Shown here: one piece after another, positions 10,735 through 21,300 of the stretch
Position numbering within the stretch: the stretch's first letter is position 1
Layout of the letters: the number at the start of each line of letters is the position of its first letter
DNA from: Dendrolimus kikuchii
Lineage: Eukaryota > Arthropoda > Insecta > Lepidoptera > Lasiocampidae
Direction: 5' to 3'
Assembly: GCA_019925095.2 (NCBI GenBank)
Contig: CM034389.1
Span: 2,626,001 to 2,690,000 of the forward strand
Length of the DNA stretch: 64,000 nt
Program-made: the position numbers and the translations under genes
The notes under the pieces: model-generated
Databases searched by the model: none
What the model saw: only the letters and a program-made list of their open reading frames with translations
Told to the model about the DNA's origin: nothing

Positions 10735-11095
10735 TTTAACTTCTCCCATTTATTTGTGGTCGATAAAATATGTCTGTTCTTTTCATACTCCTGTTATTCT
10801 GACATACGTCTTCTGTCACATCACAAATCATCATGTCATCCTTCACACAATTCCATTTATTTCTTTTTTGCCTGCCCTTAGATTTGTACTCGTCAATCTT
10901 CCATTTTTTTTTGCCACCTGACTTTGATCCCTTCTCATTATACGTGCGTACTACCTTAGTGTTCTCGCTCTCAATTTTTCAGTCGCATATGCAACTTTCA
11001 AAGACCCCTTATATACTCCTTCCTCACTTTGTCCATTCTTATAACACCACATATTCATCTCAACATTTTCATCTCTGCTGAGTGCTCAACATTCG
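10735..11095 (-). mobile_element. RTE-like LINE fragment (family RTE-b)
   Basis: Same repeat as 21672-21905 and 40796-41128. Plus-strand markers are ATGTCTGTTCTTTTCATACT, TCTGTCACATCACAAATCATC and the TCTCAATTTTTCAGTC block. Degenerate; no intact frame. Confidence 0.6.
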
Positions 11096-11126
11096 GTCTC
11101 ATATAACATGAATGAATAAAAATATG

Positions 11127-11438
11127 TTTTTTTTATTGCAGGAGATCAGCAGACAGGCAGACGACCCACTTGATGGAAAGCGGTTACCATCGCCTATGGA
11201 CATTTGCAACACCAAAGGTGCTACAAATGCGCTGCTGCTCTCTTAAGGGAAACTGGAACCTGGTCACTAATGCCGGAACACAACTCAAGGTTGTTATGGC
11301 GACATACTTTAGAACAGGGGTGGTAGCCATCCAGTCGGGCAAATGCCCTACCACCTGGCTGTGGGTTGTTAAGTCGCCTCTTACGACAGGCTGCCCGGCC
11401 GCAGGAAATTGTATTCTTTCTCCGTTCCTGCACAGATA
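11127..11438 (-). mobile_element. RptA copy (full length)
   Basis: Poly(T) then GCAGGAGATCAGCAGACAGG at the left and TCTCCGTTCCTGCACAGAT at the right; nearly all diagnostic positions kept, so fairly young. Confidence 0.85.
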
Positions 11439-11746
11439 ATAATGTCTCAAGAGTTTCTTAAAAATATATTATATTATACAAGTTTGAAATTTGACTAAGA
11501 ATAAACCTTCCCACGTAGACAATTTCACAATCAAATGGTATAATTGGAATACGGGAATTGTATTTTACATTCTATAATAAGACATCCCTAAAGGTCAAGT
11601 CAATTATTGGAAGTATTTCCTCTTCGTTACTAATATTCTCCAATTATATTCAATCAAGTTGTTATATAAAGAGTTGAGAATAAAATGTCTTTGTACTATT
11701 TTAGTATTGGATATCTTGTCTGTTCAGGACCCCACTTGATGGGAAT
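11439..11746. other. Unassigned AT-rich spacer
   Basis: No recognisable coding, tail or inverted-repeat signal. Confidence 0.4.
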
Positions 11747-12060
11747 TTTCTTTTTTTTTTTTATTGCCTGAAGTAGGCAAACAGGCAGACGGCCCACCAG
11801 ATGGGAAGTGGTTACCGTCGCCTATAGACGTTTGCAACACCAGTTGTGTCGCCAATGCGTTGCCGACCTCCAAAAAATTTTATAACGCCCTTCTTAAAGA
11901 CCCCATGTCATAGCGCAAAGGGAAACCCAAGGCGGGAAGTTCCCTCCAGATCATCGTTGTACGCGGAATAAATGTTCTAGACAACCGTTGCGTAGTTGAG
12001 CGTGAAGGCTCTAAGAAATGGGGGTGAACATCCCGCCCCGGGAATACATGTATGTAGTTT
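11747..12060 (-). mobile_element. Jockey-like LINE 3' end (source-type tail for RptA)
   Basis: Minus strand reads LSRTFIPRTTMIWRELPALG then, after a frameshift, VFKKGVIKFFGGRQRIGDT and TGVANVYRRR-stop, followed by about 60 nt of 3' UTR ending in CAGGCAATAAAAAAAAAA. RTxxxWxELP and GRQRxG...VANVxRR-stop are typical of lepidopteran jockey-like ORF2 ends. The last codons and the 3' UTR are homologous to the 3' end of RptA. Confidence 0.7.
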
Positions 12061-12124
12061 AAATGAATTAATATTTCCATATTTATTTTTATTGCTAAAA
12101 CCACACAGTAGGTGTGGGGCATTG

Positions 12125-12357
12125 TCAGGTGGTAGGGCATTTACCCGACTGGATGGCTGCCACCCCTGGCCTAAAGTATGTCGCCATAATAACTTTGAGT
12201 TGTGTTCCGGCATTAGTGACCAGGTTCCAGTCTCCCTTAAGAGAGCAACGCATTTGTAGCACCTTTGGTGTTGCAAATGTCCAGAGGCGATGGTAACCGC
12301 TTTCCATCAACTGGGCCGTCTGCCTGTCTGCTGAACTCCTGCAATAAAAAAAAAAAC
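12125..12357 (+). mobile_element. RptA copy, 5'-truncated
   Basis: Starts at TCAGGTGGTAGGGCATTTAC and ends in CTCCTGCAATAAAAAAAAAA. Confidence 0.8.
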
Positions 12358-12746
12358 AGTAATTTAAACTTCGTTGCTAAAATCCCGTACCAACCTTCTA
12401 AAATTTAAATAAAATCATGTTAACTTATTACGAAAACAGCCAAATCTTATTTTAAAACTTTGCTGAAAATGCTAAATCACATTCTAAACTTTTAAATAAC
12501 AAGTTGAGTGTATTTGGTATTTGGAATCAGATATATTTTGCATAACATCAGGTTTCACGTCGCTTAACTTTTAATTGGCGGAGGACGTTTGACATGAAAG
12601 TTGTTCCCCGATTTGAAGAAACTCCAACGAATGTCTTATAATTTGTTTACAGCCTACCTTCATTTGGTAAGTTGACACGTGTTGCCATCCTAAAATATGT
12701 ATTTATAGGAGATATGATGAAACTATAGTTGGAGTAATTAATCATA
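12358..12746. other. Unassigned AT-rich spacer
   Basis: Nothing recognisable on either strand. Confidence 0.4.
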
Positions 12747-12815
12747 CTAGTGGTCGCCCGTTGTCGAAATTCGACCATAATAATTAATAATATTTTCTTA
12801 AGTTTTCGCGACTTG
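12747..12815 (-). mobile_element. Helitron-like 3' end fragment (family of 37405-37716)
   Basis: CTAGTGGTCGCCCGTTGTCG followed by AAATTCGACCATAATAATTA, the reverse of the right end of the 37405-37716 element. Confidence 0.55.
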
Positions 12816-13199
12816 TATACGTAATAAAACTACGTTTTAATAGTTTTAAGCGCGGTAATTTTATTTGATTTTGGTTTTTCCGACGTTTATTTTTATTTAT
12901 AAAGTCGGTGAAAATTTAGATAGATATTTATTTTATAAGACTCTCTAAGAAGTGTTGCAAGATATCCACCACAGACACTCATAAGAACCATAGAGTACAT
13001 CAATACCACAGTCGTCATAGATAATAATGTTTTTAGTCGATTTATCAGATAATTCGATTAATAATTAAATTACCATTTTCTACATTTTAGTTAATTTTAT
13101 AAACCTACTGAATTATTGCTATAAATAATTTAGTGCATGACTAATTAATTGTTTTAATTATGTTTGTAAACCTGGCAGCACTATTTTTAGCAATGATGC

Positions 13200-13560
13200 A
13201 ATATTGTTGTTTTGTAGTTGGTAGCATTTTTGTATAAAAAGACGCAGTAGAATGTGAGTCATTCTCCCTGCAGCAGTCAAGCTGAGGTCGAACCTCACAG
13301 GAGGTGCCTCCTCGGGCGCGCTGCTTCCGGGCTGAACGCCTCCTCCCACGGTGTCAGGACGCCCACCAAGCCCAGTATCGCTGAAACACCCATCTGCTAT
13401 TCAGCTGGATCCTGCACAAAAAAAAGACAGTGTTCATTGCTTAGTGGTGTGAGTAGTCACATCACAAGATTGAACAATAAAAAGGGAGAAATCCTGTCCG
13501 AATATGTAACGTTTGATATTTTACAGAAGTCTACAGTTATGTGAATTGAAAGAACTATAA
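13200..13560 (+). promoter_or_regulatory. TATA-containing segment, possibly an LTR remnant
   Basis: TATAAAA at 13233 is followed 40 nt later by GCAGTCAAGCT. The LTR at 58583-59059 has TATAAAA at 58812 and the same GCAGTCAAGCT 31 nt later. That layout suggests an LTR-derived promoter fragment. The GC-rich stretch 13262-13400 is unlike its AT-rich surroundings. It lies just upstream of a receptor exon, so an internal start site is conceivable but unproven. Confidence 0.3.
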
Positions 13561-13600
13561 TTGTCCTACTATCAGCTCACCACAATTTCCTCACCAACAG

Positions 13601-13815
13601 GATATCAGTGATCTTCCAAGTTCGTTCGGCGAAAGCAGTGAAGATATCCGACATGTACCTGCTGCGTCGGATAGGAGTGATAGTGGGAGTCGCGTGTGTA
13701 CTTCTGGCAATAAGAACGTTGGTTGCGCCACCTACCGTCATAGTTGGTAGAACGAAGGAGGATCTGAAGGCGTATTTGTGCAACACTGATTGGTGGGACC
13801 ATTGTTTTACTACCC
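13601..13815 (+). CDS. GPR158-like receptor exon: ICL2 end, TM4, ECL2
   Basis: Acceptor TCACCAACAG ends at 13600 and donor GTAAGT-like GTAAG starts at 13816. One base completes an upstream codon, then 71 codons, then one base carried over. The peptide begins ISVIFQVRSAKAVKISDMYL (end of intracellular loop 2; RSAKAV parallels RTAQRV of human GPR158), continues with helix 4 (IGVIVGVACVLLAIRTLV) and then extracellular loop 2 ending YLCNTDWWDHCFTT. The Cys-x-x-x-(D)-W-(D) arrangement matches the loop-2 cysteine that pairs with helix 3 in class C receptors. GC content is higher than in the surrounding intron. The ORF start at 13608 seen in a simple translation is not a real start. Confidence 0.88.
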
Positions 13816-14184
13816 GTAAGTATATTTAAGATCTTAACATTCTTACTTCTCTACTTTTTTCATATATTATTATTATAAAATTCTATACATGCGACGTTAC
13901 CGCATTTTTTGAAACAAAATCCGGTGCCCGATCGGGTTATGGGTTACAATTTCAATACGCGTGGAAAGCCGCCGGGCGTAAGTGTTGCAGACTCATTAGT
14001 TTGAAACCTATTTTCGTATAGACGATGATTTTTATTTTTTATATCAAAACTGTTTTTTATCGAGTGAAAGTTATTGAAGATACACTCACTTTTAATTTTA
14101 ACTATTGAAATAACACAAAATGCAGGTTACCGACCACAACAGTAAGAGATATTAATAGAGTGATAATTATATATGGTATATATT
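13816..14184. other. Intron sequence without recognised element
   Basis: AT-rich, with one GC-richer patch (13918-13985). No repeat signature recognised. Confidence 0.4.
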
Positions 14185-14433
14185 GACGGCCTCTGTGGTT
14201 GAGCGGGCTAAGCCTTTGCCGGCCTACCTCACTGCAACGCAGAGGCTCCGGGTTCGATTCCTGGTACAGTAAATTTCGGAAAACGTCTTTTCTCCGTTAT
14301 TTACTATGGTCTGGGTATCTGGGGTCGGCCCCAGAGTAGTCCGTTGTATATTACACATAACACAAGCGTAACTTGCTTAATTTGGGGATATACAATGTGT
14401 GTGTTTGTCTGCCGATTATTATTATTATTATTT
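14185..14433 (+). mobile_element. tRNA-derived SINE
   Basis: Head has an A-box-like TGGTTGAGCGGGCTAAG and a B box GGTTCGATTCC, the internal RNA polymerase III promoter. The body includes TTTACTATGGTCTGGGT and GGTCGGCCCCAGAGTAGT; the tail is ATT repeats. A second copy (26059-26275) has a shortened head, and a reversed head fragment sits at 20636-20757. Confidence 0.85.
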
Positions 14434-14486
14434 CACATATATTTATTAATATTCTTTATTATGTTTTTTTAATACAAAAAAATATA

Positions 14487-14663
14487 AAAAGATGACGTCC
14501 GTCGGCAGCGGGGCCTAGGGTCCAAGCTACCGGTGTTTAAGGCTCCAGAGACAGGAACTTCCTCACAATGCGTGCCGTGCTCAGGAGAACCGCCTTCTGC
14601 ATCTGGCCCTTCACCCATTTACCGAGCGAGAGCCTCTCTAGGTGTCGGTCGAGGCTCTTCGCT
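14487..14663 (-). mobile_element. LINE ORF C-terminus fragment
   Basis: Minus strand reads SLDRHLERLSLGKWVKGQMQ, then KAVLLSTARIVRKFLSLEP and stop. Homologous to 2450-2603. Clade unassigned. Confidence 0.6.
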
Positions 14664-14976
14664 ATTATTATATGCATAAATAAAAAATGTAAAATGATGA
14701 TCTTTTGATCGCTTCGCTAGATTCTTAAAGGTAGAGTTTTAAATAAGTTGTGTGGTGCGTCGATGATGGTTGCCATGTTGTATGTTGGTGAAATACCACT
14801 AGGCGAGATGCTATGGCTTAATCGCCCGAGACAGGAGTACAAAATAGGACGAGGAGTTATTGTATATTAATTTCTTCATTGTTCCTAATTTAACTTAGAC
14901 TATACCTATATATACAGAAACCTTATCGTTTACGTGATGTGTACACCAGTATTCTAATCAACATTAAATATTATAT
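14664..14976. other. Intron sequence without recognised element
   Basis: AT-rich; no coding or repeat signature seen. Confidence 0.35.
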
Positions 14977-15403
14977 TGTTACGAGTTACGCAGGACTCGA
15001 ATTAAAATGCCGTTGGAATTACTATAGAGTTTATTAGAACTGTACAAACACGTATAAAACAGACACAAATATGACTGGACACAGCCAGTACAAACTGCAC
15101 AATTCAATAACACGCGCAAAGTCCTTTACTATATCGCTCTTCCAATGTATACTACACACGTCTTACTCGTATCGCAGTCGTCGCTTGACTGCCGGTCTCT
15201 CCGTTCGGGCATCCCTTTATACTCAGCTTACAATGTGTCACGACCGGGTAAACAATGATTTCCACGAATCACACCTGCGCCTCTGTCGGCGCAATTCCCA
15301 GGAAACATAATTCTGCACACCTGCCTAATTATGCCTGCGAACTGTCATAAATAAGTACAAGAACAATAAGCTATTGTCTTATTGCAAATTTTAAACACAA
15401 AAA
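14977..15403 (-). mobile_element. Solo LTR, truncated (LTR family 1)
   Basis: Starts TGTTACGAGTTACGCAGGAC, the reversed 3' end of the family, and runs to the AAATTTTAAACACAAAA segment. The remaining roughly 80-100 bp at the LTR 5' side is missing or replaced. No matching target duplication. Confidence 0.7.
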
Positions 15404-15614
15404 AACATCTCATCTATCTGTATTTACATAGCATCACGTTCATGTACTAATCATAGTCCTTAACTGTGCTAAATTATACATCAATATATTGTTGGATGAA
15501 ATGTGACGTAACAGTAGGCTATGGGGAATCAAGTTGTAAGAAGTCCATGCCACTGCTCTGCACTCTATACCAATAAAGTTGAATTAATGTATTTGTGATT
15601 TTGAAATACATAGC

Positions 15615-15930
15615 TATCCGTGCAGGAACGGAGAAAGAATACAATTTCCTGCGGCCGGGCGGCCTGTCGTAAGAGGCGACTTAACAACCCACAGCTAGGT
15701 GGTAGCGCATTTGCCCGACTGGATGGCTACCACTCCTGGTCTAAAGTATGTCGTCATAACAACCTTCGAGTTGTGTTCCGGCATTAGTGATCAGGTTCCA
15801 GTCTCCCTTAAGAGAGCAGCAGCGCATTTGTAGCACTTTTGGTGTTGCAAATGTCCATAGGCGATGGTAACCGCTTTCCATAGAGTGGGCCGTCTGCCTG
15901 TCTGCTGATCTCCTGCAATAAAAAAAATAA
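15615..15930 (+). mobile_element. RptA copy (full length)
   Basis: TATCCGTGCAGGAACGGAG at the start, TCTCCTGCAATAAAAAAAAT at the end. Confidence 0.85.
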
Positions 15931-16093
15931 ACAGAGCACAACACGATAAAAAAATTTGTGTTCTAATAATGACATGATATACTGAAATTACACAATGTAA
16001 CATGTCTTCATGAATTTACAAAATATTTGAAAAAAGAAAATGGTATACAGAAGGTACACTTATCAAAGACGGATTTCGTCCCGAAGTACTGGA

Positions 16094-16339
16094 TTTTTTT
16101 TTATTTTTTTTTTTATTGCAGGAGTTCAGCAGACAGGCAGACGGCCCACTTGATGGAAAGCGGTTACCATCGCCTATGGACGTTTGCAACACCAAAGGTG
16201 CTACAAATGCGCTGCTGCTCTCTTAAGGGAGACTGGAACCTGGTCACTAATGCCGGAACACAACTCAAGGTTGTTATGGCGACATACTTTAGACTAGGGG
16301 TGGTAGCCATCCAGTCGGGCAAATGCCCTACCACCTGGC
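16094..16339 (-). mobile_element. RptA copy, 5'-truncated
   Basis: T-rich left end, GCAGGAGTTCAGCAGACAGG, stopping at CTACCACCTGG. Very close in sequence to the 11127-11438 copy over the shared part. Confidence 0.85.
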
Positions 16340-16399
16340 GTTTTCTAAACATTCTGAATCCTCTGTACTATACTTAATACATAATAATCTGACCTACGG

Positions 16400-16540
16400 G
16401 GCCAAGTTCCAAGTCGATGAGTGGCGCCGCCTTGGAAAGGCCTACATCCAGCAGTGGACTGCGAATGGCTGACGACGACTTAATCCTCAGCACGTGGTAA
16501 TTGTAACAATATGCACATTAGGTTAGAAAAATCAATTAAC
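16400..16540. mobile_element. Fragments of the CCTACATCCAGCAGTGGAC repeat
   Basis: 16425-16483 carries GGCCTACATCCAGCAGTGGA on the plus strand. 16493-16540 carries GCACGTGGTAATTGTAACAA, matching the body of the SINE-like repeat at 63508-63796 in the same text orientation. Two partial copies in opposite orientation. Confidence 0.5.
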
Positions 16541-17094
16541 GACACGTCCTCCCTTAAGCGAGTTTTATTAGTAGCAACTCGGGACGGTAGGCAACTAGCC
16601 TAGGGCGGCGAAAATTCCGGCAGAAACGCTTGAACTGCTAAAGCAAAAAAAAAAAGAAACATAAACTTGGTTATTGAATAAAACAATTTTTCGTTAATAA
16701 AGTCTGTATTAATATTAATGTCTTAACTCAGTTATACATGTTTTTTCTGGTTAATGAAGTTTTCTCAAGCTTCGATGGGGGCGGGGTCTTTCGATTTTGC
16801 CTACGGCGGCAGAATTGGTTGGGCCGACCCTTGTTTTATATACATACGTAGCAGCGAGAAGTCGAGGTTAAATTATACTTCAGACCTTAAGTACAAATAT
16901 TAACAAGTCGTATAGCTACTACAATATATAGCACAGTGTGTAAGCGGGACGGATGATGTGCGTGCGAGATAGAGCATCTATTAATGTGTGCGCTCTCGCG
17001 TAGCGTTAGCCATTAGTTCGTTGTCCGCTGCGATGACTAGACGTGTGCCGCTCCCATACATATATAAATATTAAAGTTTTTTATTCTTTTTCAG
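16541..17094. other. Intron sequence upstream of TM5 exon
   Basis: Two GC-richer patches (16560-16625 and 16765-16830) resemble transposon DNA but are not identified; 17070-17094 supplies the polypyrimidine tract. Confidence 0.4.
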
Positions 17095-17233
17095 TGGAAG
17101 TCATATTCCTGATGTGGGGTATCCGCTTGTGTATAATGGTGCGGAAAGCGCCCTCAGAGTTCAACGAGAGCAGGTTCATATCCATGGCAATATACAACGA
17201 ATTCCTACTTTCTGTCTTCCTCAATATTTCTAT
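17095..17233 (+). CDS. GPR158-like receptor exon: TM5 and start of TM6
   Basis: Acceptor TTCTTTTTCAG ends at 17094 and donor GTAAGT starts at 17234. The carried base plus TG makes Leu, then 45 codons and two leftover bases. Helix 5 is EVIFLMWGIRLCIMV; the loop-3 segment RKAPSEFNESRF aligns with the RTVPSAFHEPRY segment of GPR158; helix 6 begins ISMAIYNEFLLSVFLNIS. This exon is the strongest match to the family in the window. Reading through the donor gives an immediate TAA, so intron retention would truncate the protein after helix 6. Confidence 0.92.
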
Positions 17234-17299
17234 GTAAGTATGATGATTTTTTTTTAACAGAAAATCAAAAATACATGTCATATTACATACATACGTATA

Positions 17300-17470
17300 C
17301 TAGCGATTTCCCCGCGACGTAGTCAAACTCTGATAATCTAGCTCAATTTTGCTTAGGTACATAAAAACCTAATTAGGGTCTTGTATATCGCGGCGAAGCC
17401 GTGGGCGGAATGTATGTATATATTCTAATATTTAGTAGTTAGCGGATATATAGACAGACAGACGCGGCAA
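17300..17470 (-). mobile_element. Helitron-like 3' end, reversed
   Basis: CTAGCGATTTCCCCGCGACG at the left is the reversed GC-rich CTAG terminus; the body decays into AT-rich DNA with GACAGACAGAC near 17455. Confidence 0.4.
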
Positions 17471-17559
17471 GCAACTAACTTTGTTTTATACTATATGTTT
17501 GTATATGTACATATCTATGTATCACAGATTAAATTAAATTTAAAAAGAAGAACTTAAGA

Positions 17560-17775
17560 TATAAATAGAATAAGAAATATAAAGAAAAACAATTTTTAGC
17601 TCCATGTGTTGCTGGGGAGTTTCTTGCCGCTTCTTCTCCTTAACAGCAATAACACGTTGCGAAGCGGTGTATAGAATAGGAAGTAAAATTAAATTTTTAC
17701 TTATATGTATGACCTTCAAAACGTGTTCTCCAGTGGAACTTATTTTGAATAAAAACTTGTGAATTTGAATTTAAA
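17560..17775 (+). mobile_element. Jockey-like LINE 3' UTR
   Basis: Contains GTTGCTGGGGAGTTTCTTGC, CGCTTCTTCTCC and GTTCTCCAGTGGAAC followed by TTTTGAATAAAAACTTGTGA and a GAATTTGAATTT tail, the pattern of a lepidopteran jockey-type 3' UTR. Also contains an AATAAA signal. Confidence 0.55.
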
Positions 17776-18085
17776 TAGGTATATAATTCTAAGTCTTATT
17801 CGATTAAGGCTTATAAGTATTTATTTCTTAGGTTTGCAGATAACGTGTATAAAATACTGGCCGAATTTTTAGGTTTATAATTTTATGCACCTGCCTTTTC
17901 ATTATTCATCTCGGACATTGTTTAAATCAGTGCCATTTGCGTTGAAGCTATATTTTAAGATGTAATGGATACACTTACCACGTTCATAGTTGTACATATT
18001 TTTATATTCTTTACTTGGCTTAATATATATACCACGATCCTGGTTACCACGCGCTCGGCTTTCCAATTCAATTATTCGTTTATAC
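17776..18085. other. Intron sequence without recognised element
   Basis: AT-rich, nothing recognised. Confidence 0.35.
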
Positions 18086-18525
18086 TGTTAGGAGTACGGG
18101 ACTCGAATTATAAATGCCGTTGGAATTACTATAGAATTTATTAGAACTATACAAATACGTATAACACAGGTACAAATAAAACTGGACGCAATAAGTCCAA
18201 ATGTAATGCACAATTCAATAACATACGCAAAGTCCGTCACTAAATGTACACAAGTCTTGCCTCGCTTGTGTTATCGCTTTCACTGCCTCATCCCTCCATC
18301 CTGCCGTCGTTTTATACTTCACAAATATAAGTGCGCCAACCCGTATCGTCGACTTAATTTCCTAGAAATCGTAATCCGCACACCTGGCTAATAATGCCTG
18401 CAAACGGCCATTAATGAGTACAACAGGACAGTGGCCCGTATGCCAATAAATAAGTAAACAAAAGAAGTCCAAATGCGGGAAGGTAATAAACTGCAGGTGT
18501 GAATCGGTCTTTGTCGGCCGTAACA
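18086..18525 (-). mobile_element. Solo LTR, complete (LTR family 1)
   Basis: 440 bp from TGTTAGGAGTACGGGACTCG to GGCCGTAACA. 4-bp target duplication ATAC (18082-18085 and 18526-18529). On the minus strand a TATAAAACGACGG promoter motif is near 18308-18320 and an AATAAA near the 3' end. Confidence 0.85.
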
Positions 18526-18529
18526 ATAC

Positions 18530-19260
18530 ATTTCTATTAGAAACTTTCGAAATTAAACTTGAATTTAAATATAATTCTCACATAAACAAAAGTAGTTCAA
18601 GGTCAATCTTTTGGCATTTGTCTTTTGACGTTTGACAAGTGCTAACTTGCAACAACATATTTTGATCTACGCTATGTTTATTATTCATGTTTAATCATAA
18701 TTTCTAATCATAAAATAAATTATATATAACTATCCCCTTGAAATTTCTTATTTATTTATTTAAATTTATTTTATCAATTACTTAATGATCTACATTGGTT
18801 ATTGTTAATCAATGCCTATATAGCTGTGTTAGCCAGGACGTAATGTTTCGATTAACCAATTAGAGGTGTGTATAAAACTCGCTCCATTGGTGGGAATTTA
18901 AAAATGTAGAAAAGACATGGGTTTTGAATTGAGTTAGGAGAGACACTTTTTGTACTACTGAAAGATATCTAATAGTGTGAAAATAAAAGCCAGTTTTAAG
19001 ATCGAAGTTATATTTATTCAAGAGTCTTACATCACGTCCAATATCAAAGCACAATTAGCACACTCTTCAAAGAAAAAGGCAGTTAAACATAGACCGCAAC
19101 ATCTGTTTAAAACGATCAAACAAAAATCTCTTTTGATCCATAGCAAAATGCGTTTCAATCTGATAAAATCTAATTATATCTCACCTGCGTAAATTAAACT
19201 CCTAGTTTATGTCTTAGATTACGTTTATCGGCGAGGACTGTCACGAAAGGGGCCTATATT
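18530..19260. other. Intron sequence without recognised element
   Basis: AT-rich, 730 bp; only short chance ORFs. Confidence 0.4.
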
Positions 19261-19623
19261 TTAGGCCGCGTACACACAGGCCCAATAAAGGCCAACGAAC
19301 GTTGAGCTTGCAAGTAATCGAAAGTATGGCGAGCATCAAATAATACATTATTCGGCATACAAATAAACATATTCTAGAACTCCAAGCTAAGCAAGTTGCG
19401 CTTGTGTTAATAGGTATCAAATACATCATTCTTGGGCCAATCCCCGACACCGAGACTATAATAGTAAATAGTAAAAAATAAATAATATAAGCGTACGTCA
19501 AGCATGGTAGAGCACATTCTTTTAAGCAGGGGTGACCAAGATGAGTAAAACGGTATATCTGGTTTAGTATATAAAAGATTGTCAACTGAAATAAAAGATT
19601 CTGCGAGCTTCGGTTCTTTTACA

Positions 19624-19704
19624 AATAGATTGATAGATATGTCACTATAGATTGATAGATATGTCACTATAGATTGATAGATATGTCACTATAGATTGAT
19701 AGAT
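19624..19704. repeat. 22-bp tandem repeat, about 3.7 units
   Basis: Unit AGATTGATAGATATGTCACT-AT repeated almost without change. Confidence 0.9.
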
Positions 19705-20635
19705 ATATCCTGATTCACTGCTTGACTGGCTTATTATGTGTCCAAGAGTGGGTCACCAATGTAGGGGTTATGTTGCTGGGTGGTGCGGCGTTGGCGGTGT
19801 AGCCTTTCAACACCGAATGACATTCACCAAATGGAAGGAGTAATCATTATATTAACCAATATCAACTGTTGTTATGTAAATTTAGTTTATAATATTAAAT
19901 TAAAAGAAACACACGACAAGAATATGTTTTGATTCATAAGCCGGTATGTACACGTGACACTTCGCAAGGTCATTGAGCTGCACTGGCGATCGAACAACTC
20001 AAGTGCGTGTCCACAGGCTGCGCAGGCGCACCCGCCGGCGGGCTGTGCTCGCGCATCTTCGTCGTTCGTGTATCTACGACATGCTGAGATGATGATTTTT
20101 TTATTTTATGTAACGGAAGGCTACAGATATCACTATATTTCTCAGCAAAATTACAGACAATACATTAATTACAGTATTTATAGGCCAAACAATAGGCTAC
20201 CTTGTAGCTTAGAGTGATCTCTTCCAGGCGACCTAACTTGAGGATGTTCTGTGCTAATCTGTCGATGTAGGTGGGGCATAAATTTAGATGTTTGTAGATT
20301 TTGAAAATAAATATTAAATTTTAAAGATAAATATATACATACGTACTCGTATATATTTTACTGATAAATAGTATTTATATAACATAAGAATTACATAATT
20401 GTATATAGATAATTTGGGCATAGTTGTTTAAGAAACGGTAGTGCTTCCTGAGTAGATTCTTAAACGTCGATAATATTCTGGCCTCTCAAACTTTAAGAGG
20501 CAGACTAAAATTTAATCGAGCAGCTGTCTTATAGTGTAAAGAATTTTTAAACTTTAACATTGTGTGTGTAGATTATTACTATATTTATAACTGACATGTA
20601 CATATTATATTGTAAATCATAACTGTACTAAATAA

Positions 20636-20757
20636 AAGACTTATGACTTAATGTTAAGTTCGCTTACTAAATTTACCATGCTAGAAATTGAACCAGGGAC
20701 CTCTGTATTCCAGTTTGCTAGGTTGGTTGACTTAGCTCACTAACAGAGGCCGTTGCA
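20636..20757 (-). mobile_element. tRNA-derived SINE head fragment
   Basis: Reverse complement contains ACGGCCTCTGTTAGTGAGCT and a B-box-like GGTTCAATTTC, matching the 14185 SINE head; body and tail are absent. Confidence 0.55.
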
Positions 20758-21089
20758 GGAATCAAACCATTCGATCGTTCGATGAAACGTGTACAACTGT
20801 GCACACGGCCAACCAAGCCTAATCGTTGGCCTTCGACGAGCCTGTCTGTACGCGGTTTTACGTAATAAATTTAAGTTAAAATTATTCAACAGGTAGCTAC
20901 TAAAGCGAGTTATTTTGCCCTAGGGGCTCTTTGAGCATTATATAAACATACTATCAAAGATTTTAGACCCTTTTCAGTCCCTGTATTAAAGTAACAATCC
21001 TTAACTCCCTACTAACCTACTATAAATGATGTAATATAACCTAAGTGTGTATATTTTTTTCTAACTGTTAAATCTTTTATGTACATATT

Positions 21090-21300
21090 GTCACGCCTGT
21101 TTCCCAATGGGATAGGGATAGGCAGAGACGATGGATTTCCACCTGATACGATCCTGACAAACACATTCCGCTTCATCAGCTTTCCTTAATCTCTTCATAC
21201 ACCCACGCTTATTTCAAGAGTTTACTTCATTACCTTTATTCAAAATATCTTCAATTATATTATGGTGAGTACGTCGCGGTCTACCGACACTGAATCTACT
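21090..21300 (-). mobile_element. RTE-like LINE 3' end, divergent subfamily
   Basis: Minus strand reads VGRPRRTHHNIIEDILNKGN, CMKRLRKADEAECVCQDR and IRWKSIVSAYPYPIGKQA-stop with one internal stop. Same C-terminal plan as RTE-a but clearly a different family. Confidence 0.6.

Larger units (their letters stand above)
19261..20860. mobile_element. Possible inverted-repeat element, 1.6 kb
   Basis: Left TTAGGCCGCGTACACACAGG with AAAGGCCAACGAAC, and right complement TAAAACCGCGTACAGACAGG with GAAGGCCAACGATT, are similar inverted ends. The interior holds a 22-bp tandem repeat, AT-rich DNA and a reversed SINE head. No target duplication is convincing. Confidence 0.35.

Noticed and set aside
11170..11439. 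Recurrent 80-116-codon ORFs in RptA copies (MESGYHRLWTFATPK on one strand, MQERRKNTISCG on the other)
   Set aside because: They occur at every RptA copy, on both strands and with differing ends, and are by-products of a non-coding retroposon.
13254..13544. 96-codon ORF upstream of the TM4 exon as an extra receptor exon
   Set aside because: It shows no helix 1-3 features, no matching splice phase and lies in a segment that resembles an LTR fragment.
14190..14275. tRNA gene
   Set aside because: A and B boxes are present but the sequence does not close into a full cloverleaf and is followed by a SINE body and ATT tail; the second copy at 26059 confirms a SINE.
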